From assembly GCA_037176705.1 (NCBI GenBank), contig CM073887.1, positions 43,090,001 through 43,154,000 of the forward strand: DNA of 64,000 nucleotides, written 5' to 3'. Shown in pieces: positions 56,335 to 64,000 of this stretch. This DNA is from Molossus alvarezi. Taxonomy: Eukaryota > Chordata > Mammalia > Chiroptera > Molossidae. The translations under genes were made by a program, and so were the position numbers. The notes under the pieces were generated by a model. The model saw only the letters and a list, made by a program, of their open reading frames with translations. It was not told the DNA's origin and made no database searches. Within the stretch, counting starts at the first letter, position 1, and each line of letters opens with the position of its first letter.

Positions 56335-56520
56335 CCTATGCTGGGCTGGGCACTGGGCCGCGTTTGCCATACTTTGTCTCTCGACCTCAGGGCAGCTCCG
56401 TCAGGTAAGTATCATCATCTCCATTATACAGATGAGGAGACTGAGGCTCGGAGAGAATCCATTATTGGCCCAAGGTCACACTGCTACTCAATGTGTATGG
56501 ATCTGAAACCAAGTCTTTGG
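56335..56520 (+). mobile_element. MIR SINE
   Basis: CATCATCTCCATTATACAGA, TGAGGAGACTGAGGCTCGGA, then CCCAAGGTCACACTGCTACT, is clear sense MIR. Confidence 0.8.
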
Positions 56521-56860
56521 GGCACCAGCTGATGCCACCACCTTCTTTTCCCACCCTGCACTGTACCCCAGGAGAAGCCTGTCTTACTGATCATTGCAAG
56601 GGAACAGACAGGCTAGGCTGGGATATACAGGGGTGAGCATGCTGGGTCTGGAGAGAGCACAGATCAGCCCTGGCCACTAAATGTCACATATATACCCTTT
56701 CAACCTGTCATTTCTGTCCCCATCAAAGGCAGGAGGGAGGGAGGGGTGGACAGGCCTAGGCAATCTGCACCTGTCCCATGTGGGGCCTCCCTGGGTGCTG
56801 GTATCTCTAGGGGCCTGAACTCAGAGCCAAGGTCATCTCCCATTCTCTCCAGTTTTAAGC
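56521..56860. other. unique sequence
   Basis: No gene or repeat is seen. Confidence 0.35.
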
Positions 56861-56861
56861 T

Positions 56862-57415
56862 GCTGTCAGCTGACCTGCCCAGAAAGCCACCCATGGCTCT
56901 TGTTGCCTGTAAGATAGAAGCCAAGCTCCCCAACTCCATGTCAGTTCCATATTCTCTGGCTCCCGGACCTTGAGCCTTCAGGGGGCCCCATCCCACCTGG
57001 AACTCTAGACAAATGGAGCTTCTCCCTGTTTCCCATCAGTGTCCTCAGCATCTCGCCGTTATGCCTTTGCTCGCGCTGTTCTCTCTGCAGTATCCATCTC
57101 TTTGTTTTGTTTGTTAGCTGCTGCTCGTCCTGCAAAGCTCAATTAAAGTTCCTTTCCTCTGCACTGTTCTCCTTCACCTTCGAGATCCTCCATGCCTCCT
57201 GCCTTCCCCACCCATGCAGCCTCTCCCATCTGAATTCCCGCAGCCCCTTCTCTGTTCCCCTTGCCTGGCATGCACCACTTCCCACACTCTTCTGTTCTCC
57301 CCTACCCAGGCTGTGTGCTTGTCCAGCAGGCGTTGGATCTGGATTCGTTTTAGTCCTGGACAATGCTCAGTAGGCAGCCGGCACTCAGCACATCACTGTT
57401 GAGTGAATGACAGGG
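56862..57415 (+). mobile_element. L2 LINE 3' region
   Basis: TATGCCTTTGCTCGCGCTGT, TCTCTCTGCAGTATCCATCT, then GTCCTGCAAAGCTCAATTAA and CCTTTCCTCTGCACTGTTCT, follow the L2 3' region. The end (CTCAGTAGGCAGCCGGCACT, TGTTGAGTGAATGA) is degraded. More than 500 bp long; not coding. Confidence 0.6.
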
Positions 57416-57419
57416 TGTA

Positions 57420-57550
57420 GCACACTGCTCTTGGAATTTGAGAGTCTGGGTCTAGTCCTGGCTCTGTCATCCCTGGCTGGCCGACTTGTTCCTCCCCAGG
57501 CCTCAGTTTCCTCTTTTGTAAAATGAGGAAGTTGGACTCCACAGGTGGTT
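57420..57550 (-). mobile_element. MIR SINE
   Basis: GTCTAGTCCTGGCTCTGTCA, CCTCAGTTTCCTCTTTTGTA, then AAATGAGGAAGTTGGACTCC, is antisense MIR. Confidence 0.75.
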
Positions 57551-57554
57551 TTCT

Positions 57555-57670
57555 ATCTCTAGTGTACATAAGACCTACTCAGGGAGCTTTCTTAAAATGT
57601 ATATTCCCAGGTCCAATCTGAAGGTGAGCCTGGTTATGTGCACAAAGCCAGTGCTTCTCCGACTATTCTT
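57555..57670 (-). mobile_element. partial MER5-like fragment
   Basis: ACCTACTCAGGGAGCTTTCT, then TATTCCCAGGTCCAATCTGA and AGTGCTTCTCCGACTATTC, resembles one MER5 copy missing its left end. Confidence 0.45.
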
Positions 57671-57796
57671 TTAATGACTCGCCCAGGTAGACTTTGAAGC
57701 AGGTCCTTTCTGAGTCTGAGAGGCTGGCAGAGCTGTGAGGAGAAGAAGGGGCTGTGCAGTGGTGGCCGCAGTGGGTGAGGCAGGAGACATAGTCAT

Positions 57797-57990
57797 CCTC
57801 ACCACCATCATCACCATCATAATTATCACCATCATCACCATCATGGTCACTTTCATCATCAGCATCATTACTACCACGATCATCACCATCATGATCATGA
57901 TCATTATCACTACCATCCTTAGCATCATGAGCTTCATCATCTCATCACAGTCACCACCATCAGCATCACGATCACCATCACCAGCAAAGC
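57797..57990. repeat. imperfect (CAT)/(CAC) triplet array
   Basis: About 190 bp of CATCAC, CATCATCA and CATGATCATG words with many substitutions. It gives an Ile/Thr-rich plus frame and a Met/Val-rich minus frame, both artefacts. Small self-complementary words (ATGATCAT) occur within. Confidence 0.95.
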
Positions 57991-57994
57991 CATC

Positions 57995-58105
57995 ACCACT
58001 CCTCAGTGCTCACTAGGGATCAGGGCTTGTGCTAAGGCCTATATGGGTATTATCTCCTTCAATCTTCTCAAGAGCTGTGTGAGATGGATCCCAGGAGTAC
58101 AGGAG
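57995..58105 (+). mobile_element. MIR fragment
   Basis: GGGCTTGTGCTAAGGCCTAT, then TATTATCTCCTTCAATCTTC and TCAAGAGCTGTGTGAGATGG, is the sense MIR core. Confidence 0.6.
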
Positions 58106-58850
58106 ATCAGGCTCAGAGGGCCCCAGGCCATCGTGCTGTTGGAGTGAGCCTGTGCCTTCGCTGGTGAGCCTGGGGAGAGCAAGTAGGGTGCTTGCCCCCT
58201 CAACATCCATTTCTTTACCCAGCACCTCACTGTTCCAGGCCTCCTTCATACCAGATGCCAGGTTTGAATTTGATCCAGGCCAACTTTTTTTTCCATTTTT
58301 CATTTTCATAGAACAAAGATTTTCTTTTTCCTTTCCCCAACCCCTTCCTCCCCAAAATAAACTCCTGGGAAACTCTCGTGTGCAGCCGAGCCTTGGGCCA
58401 ATTTGTGTCTCTGTGCTCAGCACGCACACTCCGTCTTTCACACCACAAACAGCTTTGCTCTGAAAAAAATATGTTTTCCTTCTGCAAAACTGCCATTTTA
58501 GGGCAACACATAGAGACTATTTTACTTTTTCTTCCCCTGGAAAACCCCACCAAGATGTTGTTTTCCTTTGCTTTTTCTGGAGGGGAGATATTTTTTGACA
58601 GCTTTCGGCGCTAATCTGGCTCTCAGCCCTATGTCTGGTGCCAACTTGTGAAGGAAGCAAAGGAAAAACTAGATGAGCAAAGGCAAAATTCTCATAGAGG
58701 GGCACCAGAACCCTGGGATTCAGGAGTTGTAAGGGACCTTGTGGTAAGCTCGTCTCCTGTCCCCCCGGCAGTCCCCCCACAGGAGCCCAGGGGACACAGC
58801 TGTGGTAGGGCATGGCCACCCCCTGGGGGTTCTGATATACACTCATTCCA
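58106..58850. other. unique sequence, possible conserved block at 58290-58620
   Basis: No exon is recognised. From about 58290 to 58620 the sequence is repeat-free and T/C-rich with well-formed words (CACACCACAAACAGCTTTGC, GCAAAACTGCCATTTTAGGG, TTTGACAGCTTTCGGCGCTA). It could be a regulatory element; evidence is texture only. Confidence 0.25.
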
Positions 58851-59970
58851 CAAGCATTCTGCCAGACTCTCTTTTTAGGCTGGGCTGGGTGTTTAGGGAT
58901 CACAAAAACAATCAGTCATGGACTCTGCCTCTGTACTTTCCAGTCTGATCCAGAGTGAAGATTCGTCTTTGAATTTACTATAACACTGAAGAGAAGAAGG
59001 TAAGACGTACAGGGAAGTTGACTAAGGTCTTAGTTTCATAAATGAGATTCGTCTTAGCCAGGGGAGTTAGGGAGGTTTGGAGTAAGAGGTGGCACTTGAG
59101 CTGAGTTCAGACTTTGCAGAGAGGTTCTCTCCAGTACACTGAAATTGGCCCCCCTGAGACTTGCACCCATTTGCCCCCTTCTTTCTGGCCCAGCTCAGAC
59201 TCAATCCCCCCTTCTGTGTGAGGCAGCCCTTCAGGTGCTGATAGACAGCTGTTGAGTGTCCCCAAGTCTCTGCTTTTCTGGGCTTATTTCCGGGACCCTC
59301 ACAGCCTCTTGCTTCTGTTCTCATGGCCCGTCTCCATGGGTGGGAGCAGAGTACAGTGGTCCTTTCCACTCTGGAGCCAGCCTCCTGAGCCAGGAGCCCC
59401 TGTGGGCTATGCTCGTGTGTGCGGCACGAGGGCTCTTGCTTTGGGCAGTCTGGAAGCACCAGTCCCCTGGGGTTGATGTTAGCAGGGCAATTGGCCTGGC
59501 GTGGCTGGACTTGGGACCATCTGGAAGGCTGTCGGCATCCAGATGGAATGGAAAGAGTGATGAGGACATTCCGGGCCAGGGGACACTCAGAGGTGGAAAT
59601 GAGCCCAGCTTGGGCAGGCAAGAGAGAGAAAGATGGCTGGGCTAGAGCAGAGATCTGTGCAGGGTGAGCTGGGATGGGACAGAGTGGGACCTGGACTACT
59701 GCAGACTGTGAATGCTAGAATAAAGAGTTGACTTAATCTAGTGAGCACTTGGGAGCCATAGCAGGTTATGGAGTGATGTGCATGGTTTGGGTATAATTTT
59801 TGTTACAGATTTGTGTGTAGGGAAGACACCAGGCACGGGGTGATTTCCAGGTGAATGAGGCAGGTCCTGGCTCTTCAGGAGCTTACAACTGAGTAAGATG
59901 GAGAGACATGTACAGGGGGCAACCCAGCCCAGGGGTCATGTGCAGAGGGTTCAAATTCCACCACTTCCAA
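58851..59970. other. mostly unique, ancient repeat traces
   Basis: No gene is seen. 58850-59060 and 59560-59900 have worn words of the ancient ATTTATTGAGC-type repeat (ATCAGTCATGGACTCTGCCT; GCCATAGCAGGTTATGGAGT). The 184-codon minus frame at 59067-59621 and 129-codon plus frame opposite it have no family signature. Confidence 0.35.
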
Positions 59971-59974
59971 CCAC

Positions 59975-60145
59975 CAGCCCTGTGACGTCAGGCAATACAC
60001 TAAATATGTCAGAGCCTCATTTTCCACATGTGTAAATGAGAACAATGATAGTGCCCACCCACAGGGTTGCTGTGAGGATTAATGGGATGATACACAGGAG
60101 AGCTTTACCCAGTGCCCAGCTTGTATTAACTGCTCTCCATTAGCA
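59975..60145 (-). mobile_element. MIR SINE
   Basis: CAGCCCTGTGACGTCAGGCA, CAGAGCCTCATTTTCCACAT, GTGTAAATGAGAACAATGAT and CAGGGTTGCTGTGAGGATTA form antisense MIR, nearly complete. Confidence 0.8.
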
Positions 60146-60300
60146 TAACTATTATTAAGGAGCAATGGTACATACACTGTGAGCTGAATGCCACCTGCAA
60201 GAGGGCCAGTGAGACGGGATAGCTGGGGCCTGAGCTCAGTGGGCAGGGAGTACACAGACGGAGTTCCTAAAACATGAATGCCTTGGAGTCAGCTCACTGG
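60146..60300. other. short unique stretch
   Basis: No gene is seen. Confidence 0.3.
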
Positions 60301-60418
60301 AAGTAGTGTGGTCCCTTATCCATTGCTGCTGGAATGCAAAATGGTGCAACTGCTTTGAAGGACAGCTTGGCGGTTTCTTACAAAACTAAACATAGTCTAA
60401 CCATATGAGCCAGCAACT

Positions 60419-60610
60419 GTGCTCCTTGATATTTATCCAAATAAATTAAAAACTTATGTTCACACAAAAACCTGCACATGGATGTTTATAGCAGCTCTAG
60501 TCATAATTGCTGAAACTTGGAAGCAACCATGGTGTCCCTCAGCAGGTGAAGGGATAAATAAACTGTTACATGCAGACAATGGAATATTATTCAGCACTAA
60601 AAAGAAATGA
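60419..60610 (+). pseudogene. LINE-1 ORF2 C-terminal remnant
   Basis: A 63-codon plus frame keeps the ORF2p tail (TWKQPWCPSAGEGIN-type motif followed by the LHADNGILFS-type segment). All catalytic domains are missing and the L1 is interrupted by a MITE further down, so it is dead. Confidence 0.75.
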
Positions 60611-60691
60611 GCTAGCAAGCTACGGAAACACCTAGAGGAACTTTAAATGTGTATTACTAGGTGGAGGATGCCTATCTGAAAAGTCTACTTA

Positions 60692-60803
60692 CGGGGTGGG
60701 GCAAAAGTAGGTTTACAGTTGTTTGTATAGAAAATAATGCAATAATTAATAAATGATAATATAAGACAGCTGACCACTGTAACCCTATTTTTGCCCCACC
60801 CTG
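60692..60803. mobile_element. mariner-type MITE with TA TSD
   Basis: 112 bp with terminal inverted repeats: GGGGTGGGGCAAAAGTAGG on the left, CTATTTTTGCCCCACCCTG on the right. TA lies at 60690-60691 and 60804-60805. There is no room for a transposase. It sits inside L1 3' UTR. Confidence 0.9.
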
Positions 60804-61230
60804 TATTTGATTCTAATTAAATGACATTCTAGAGATGGTGAAACTGTGGAGACAGTAGAAAGGTCAGAGGTTGGGGGAGAGAGAGGTGAATGGGTAGAGC
60901 ACAGAGGATGTTTAGGGCAGTGAAGCTACTCTGTGTGATACTATAATGGTGGGTGCATGTCATTACATTTGTCCAGACCCATCAGACATATAGCACCGAG
61001 GAAACCCTAATGTGAACTGTAGACCCTGGGTGATGATGTGTCAGTGTCGGTTCATCTACTGTAACACATGTACCACTCTGGTGGGGATGTTGACAGTGGG
61101 GGAGGCTGTGTGTGTGGCAGAGGGTGAGGGGAGACAGGGAATATATGGGAACTCCCTGTAGCTTCCACTCAGTTTTGCAGTGAACTTAAGACGACTCCAC
61201 AAAATAAAGTCTGTTATCTTTAAAAAGTAG

Positions 61231-61595
61231 CATGGCTACGCAGAAGTCCTCATTTCCAATAGTGAATTGATTAAGTGATCATTTGAGCATTGACTGTTCA
61301 GGGACCGCAGCATCAGGCACAGGAAACACGGGGAGGAAGATGTGCCTCTGCCCCCAGGAGCTGCTCACATCATGCATGTGACAGCCACCAAGGGGCCACC
61401 ACAATGGGAGCAGACAGGCAATTTGAGGGGGGAGGAGAGCGCCAGCGCCAGGGAGGAGGGGGCTCCCAGCCTACCTCAGGAGCTGTAACTGGGGGCACTG
61501 GATAGAGGGGTTATTTTTAGGATGTATAATATAACCACGACCGTCCCCACTTGAAAGCCAAGCATGTATTCTCCCCCTGTTCTTACTACACGACG
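61231..61595. other. unique sequence
   Basis: No gene is seen. A worn old-repeat trace is possible at 61270-61380. Confidence 0.3.
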
Positions 61596-61599
61596 TCAG

Positions 61600-61800
61600 G
61601 GATGTCTGAGCTCCATGTTACGGGTGAGGAAGCAGGTGAGACCTTGAGCCATGAACCCAAATGAGTCAGTAAAGCCTAATGTGGGGTGAGCTAGGTCAGT
61701 TCACCACTCCTCTGAACCTTGGTTGGCTTGTCCTTAAAATGGGACGCATGCCTGCTTTGTAGACTTGGACTGAGAATTAAATGATAAAGTGAACAAGAAT
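61600..61800. mobile_element. two MIR remnants in opposite orientation
   Basis: CATGTTACGGGTGAGGAAGC (sense, 61614-61680) is followed by CTCTGAACCTTGGTTGGCTT, GTCCTTAAAATGGGACGCAT (antisense, 61690-61800). Confidence 0.5.
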
Positions 61801-61903
61801 GCTCTCGATTTATGCTGGCCAATAGCAATATAATGTGGACCATGAATGTAAGCCACTTTGGGGGTTTTATGTTTTCTAATAGCCACATCCAAAAACATAA
61901 AAA

Positions 61904-62023
61904 GGTCCTAGCCAGGTAGTTCTGTTGGTTTGAGTGTTGTCCCAATATGCCAAGGTTGCAGGTTTGATCCTTGGTCAGGGTACATACAAGAATCAACCAA
62001 TGAATGCATAAGTCAGTGGAACA

Positions 62024-62064
<41 letters not shown>

Positions 62065-62087
62065 AAATCAATAATAAAAAATAAAAG
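61904..62087 (+). mobile_element. Ves SINE, sense, inside the hAT-like element
   Basis: GTCCTAGCCAGGTAGTTCTG, B box GGTTTGATCCTTGGTC, CATACAAGAATCAACCAATG, a pure (TC)n run of about 16 units at 62028-62060 and tail AATCAATAATAAAAAATAAA. The B box has one or two changes from the ideal GGTTCGANTCC. A different Ves subtype from the copy at 29251. Confidence 0.9.
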
Positions 62088-62117
62088 GAAGTAGGTAAAA
62101 TTAATTTTAATAACATA

Positions 62118-62246
62118 CAGGGGTTGGCAAAAGTAGGTTTACAGTTGTTCATCTGGAAAAAGACAGGCATGTTTGATCATTACAGTAGCTTTATTAGCTC
62201 AAAAGAATGTCACAGTGGCACAGTAAACTACTTTTGCCCACCCCTG
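62118..62246. mobile_element. mariner-type MITE inside the hAT-like element
   Basis: CAGGGGTTGGCAAAAGTAGG on the left and CTACTTTTGCCCACCCCTG on the right are inverted repeats; TA precedes the left end. It is a relative of the MITE at 60692, with the same GGCAAAAGTAGGTTTACAG terminus but a different body. Confidence 0.85.
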
Positions 62247-62465
62247 TGTATATAATGATGTTTTATTAACCCAATATATATAAAAAGTTTATTATTTTAA
62301 CATCTAATCAATATAATATTTACTCAAGAGACATTTACATTTTTTGCGCTGAGACTTTGATAGCTGGCGTGTTTCACACTCGCAGCACATCTCATTTCAG
62401 ACCAGCCCTGCTCCCGGTGCTCACCAACCACACGCGGCCAGATGCTGCCGTGCTGGAGAGCACAG

Positions 62466-63765
62466 CTGTTGCTAAACGCAGGCAGTTTATACTTCTCCTC
62501 CACAAGTGGGGATAACAATATCACACCCCAGAGCTTCACTAATTACTCATCCGGTCACACTCTATCTAGCGTGTATTAGTATTATTAGATCAAGAGCTTT
62601 ATTGCATGCACCATGATTGTATATTCATAAATTCTAACTCATGAATTCGCGAGTTTGCAATCACAGACCCGTGCAAACATGGGAATTAGGCTTTTGTTCC
62701 TAAAGCAGTTTGTGTTCACCTCTTTCGGAGGACTTACCAAGCTGGTGTGCCTTCGGATTAGCTGCGAGAACCTGTCTCCCCCAGTGCTGCCCTGACTCGA
62801 AGCTTCTTGGAGGGAAAAGATGTGTCTCCAGCATCCTTCTATCCCCCTCCAGCCCCTCCCTGCACCCCAAGTGTCTAGCTCCCGCCGGCCCTAGCAGGTA
62901 TTCAATAGGTTCTTTATGAATAGACTCCATCAAGCAAAGTATCGGTTCCTTTTAGAAGAGAAGCATATTATAAAGACAAGGCTCTAAAGTCAGCTTATGT
63001 AAAAATGTGTTGAAAGGCAGCAGGGACATCAAATGTAACCACTGAATTGAAGTTTTTATTCAAGCAGACATGAATCAGGCTGAGGTGAGTGCAGGGTTTC
63101 AGCAAATGGGTGTGTGTTTGGGAGATGAGGCCAGAACAAAAGTGTCTGGAAATTTGCCACAGGCATTTGAACTTCTGATGAAATAAAATCTGTCTCATCC
63201 CCATGTGACATGTTCTGATCAGCTTAAAGGCCTTATAAGGGGGAGGGGTGGAAGTACGTTGTTCTCCCTGTTTAAGTCAGAGCTCCTATCCTGGGGAGAT
63301 CTGACCCCCTGACTCCTCCTGCAGGCTTTGGAGCCCAGGGACTCAGAGACAACCATGTTAGGGAGCAGGCTTTGAGCAACTTAGTTGTGACCTTGTGACC
63401 AGGCTAGCCACAGTTGCTGCCTCAACCCAGGACATGCCTGCAGCCCTGGGGAATGAGGGACAGCCCAGTTCTGGGTGTTACAGCCATCTGCTTTGCAGCC
63501 ATCTGCTTATCTGTACTGTCTCTTTAAGAGACATCAATTCTAGACCATTGCACCATGGGCCAGGAGAGGAGTTACCTTTCAGCAGGTGGTAGAAAGGGGG
63601 AGGGGAGCACCTGAAGGAAGTCTGTTGGTTTGGCCTTCTGGGCAGAGGTGTAACAATGCTAGCATGGGAGTGCTGAAGTCCTTGAGCATGGTCAGGGCAT
63701 GAGGCAGGGGCTGAGGCCAGCCACAGACATGGCAGGGAGCAATATTTGAATTAATTAATAGCAAT
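62466..63765. other. unique sequence
   Basis: No supported exon is present. 62560-62700 is AT-rich. The stretch has ordinary composition and only short frames. Confidence 0.35.
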
Positions 63766-63769
63766 GATA

Positions 63770-63792
63770 AAACACACACACACACACACAAA
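63770..63792. repeat. (AC)n microsatellite
   Basis: Roughly 11 AC dinucleotides. Confidence 0.95.
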
Positions 63793-63803
63793 CAAGAAAA
63801 ACC

Positions 63804-63990
63804 GTGCTACTGCTTATCGAGTGCTTATTATCTACCATTTTACCTGGAGTGCTTTCTTTAATCCCGGGCACCCCTCCAATACGGGTCCCATCACATTCCT
63901 ATTTCACTGATGAGGAAACAGACTCAGAGGTTGGGAAACTTTTCCCAGGTCACTCAGGTGGGCAGGGGCTGCTGGACCAGGGGGACAATA
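63804..63990 (+). mobile_element. MIR SINE
   Basis: TACTGCTTATCGAGTGCTTA, CTTTCTTTAATCCCGGGCAC, CCTATTTCACTGATGAGGAA, then ACAGACTCAGAGGTTGGGAA, is sense MIR, nearly complete. Confidence 0.85.
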
Positions 63991-64000
63991 CGAGTCAATA

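Larger units (their letters stand above)
60305..61230 (+). mobile_element. LINE-1 (L1M type), sense 3' end, split by a MITE
   Basis: Starts in the ORF2 C-terminus (GGAATGCAAAATGGTGCAAC), continues to GCACTAAAAAGAAATGAGCT, then the 3' UTR (GTGATACTATAATGGTGGGT, GAACTGTAGACCCTGGGTGA, GTAACACATGTACCACTCTG). It ends near CACAAAATAAAGTCTGTTAT with a short A-run. Confidence 0.85.
61809..62465. mobile_element. hAT-like DNA element carrying a Ves and a MITE
   Basis: Opposite orientation to the copy at 19974-20618. It starts GGCCAATAGCAATATAATGT, continues TTCTAATAGCCACATCC, then [Ves], AAAATTAATTTTAATAACAT, [MITE], TTATTAACCCAATATATATA and CAACCACACGCGGCCAGATG. The two insertions account for roughly half its present length. 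Confidence 0.65.

Noticed and set aside
55931..56506. A 191-codon plus frame with a Ser-rich run
   Set aside because: The Ser run is the CAT microsatellite read in one phase and the frame ends inside a MIR element.
1..64000. Helitron (HeliBat) or bat-specific hAT/piggyBac elements, as an aid to place the bat family
   Set aside because: I saw no element with the expected ends. Absence in 64 kb is too weak to exclude vespertilionids, so I did not use it.

Overview
This is mammalian nuclear DNA, almost certainly from a bat. The best clue is nine copies of a tRNA-derived SINE of the Ves type. Each has an A-box/B-box head, a GAGA-rich body and an A-rich tail, and several carry clear target-site duplications (TSDs). 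Around them are L1 3' ends with several 3' UTR types, some resembling pan-mammalian L1M/L1MB and others apparently more lineage-specific. There are also MIR, L2, MER5-like hAT fragments, a MaLR LTR, a Tigger1-derived element and three small mariner-type MITEs. Ves points to Chiroptera, most likely Yangochiroptera; species cannot be told from the window. I see no bacterial, phage or plasmid features.

I could not support any protein-coding exon, tRNA, rRNA or snRNA gene. The longest open frames (up to about 430 codons) lie in two minisatellites whose repeat keeps frames open. The rest are chance frames or L1 ORF2 remnants. The window is therefore intergenic DNA or the inside of a large intron. 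Most L1 copies and seven of nine Ves copies point to the minus strand, which would fit an intron of a plus-strand gene, but the numbers are small.

Layout. 0-10 kb: unique sequence, an old L1, a Ves, two adjacent MIRs and a candidate CTCF site. 10-11 kb: a near-complete MER5A-like element whose centre has expanded into a 32-copy, 24-bp minisatellite with a 216-bp higher-order repeat. 11-19 kb: mostly unique, with a 22-bp perfect palindrome, a head-only Ves and a possible conserved non-coding block near 15 kb. 19-27 kb: a dense repeat cluster with an hAT-like element split by a Ves, a MaLR LTR, and two L1MB-like copies each split by a Ves at nearly the same point. 27-33 kb: mostly unique. 33-36 kb: L1 fragments split by a mariner MITE and a Ves, then a short CpG island at about 35.66-35.98 kb. 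36-41 kb: MER5-like and MIR fragments, a pyrimidine tract followed by a complementary purine tract, and older repeats. 41.18-42.28 kb: a 16-bp minisatellite of about 68 units with a 284-286-bp higher-order period. 42-54 kb: unique sequence with a Tigger1-derived element, a compound TG/GA microsatellite and a long polypurine tract. 54.4-55.7 kb: a 5'-truncated L1 inserted into the tail of a Ves SINE, with both TSDs readable. 55-64 kb: L2, MIR, CAT-rich repeats, an L1 split by a MITE, and an hAT-like element carrying both a Ves and a MITE.

No genes work together here. The content is an insertion history plus a few candidate regulatory sites. Repeat boundaries were set by eye from remembered consensus shapes and are approximate unless a TSD is stated.
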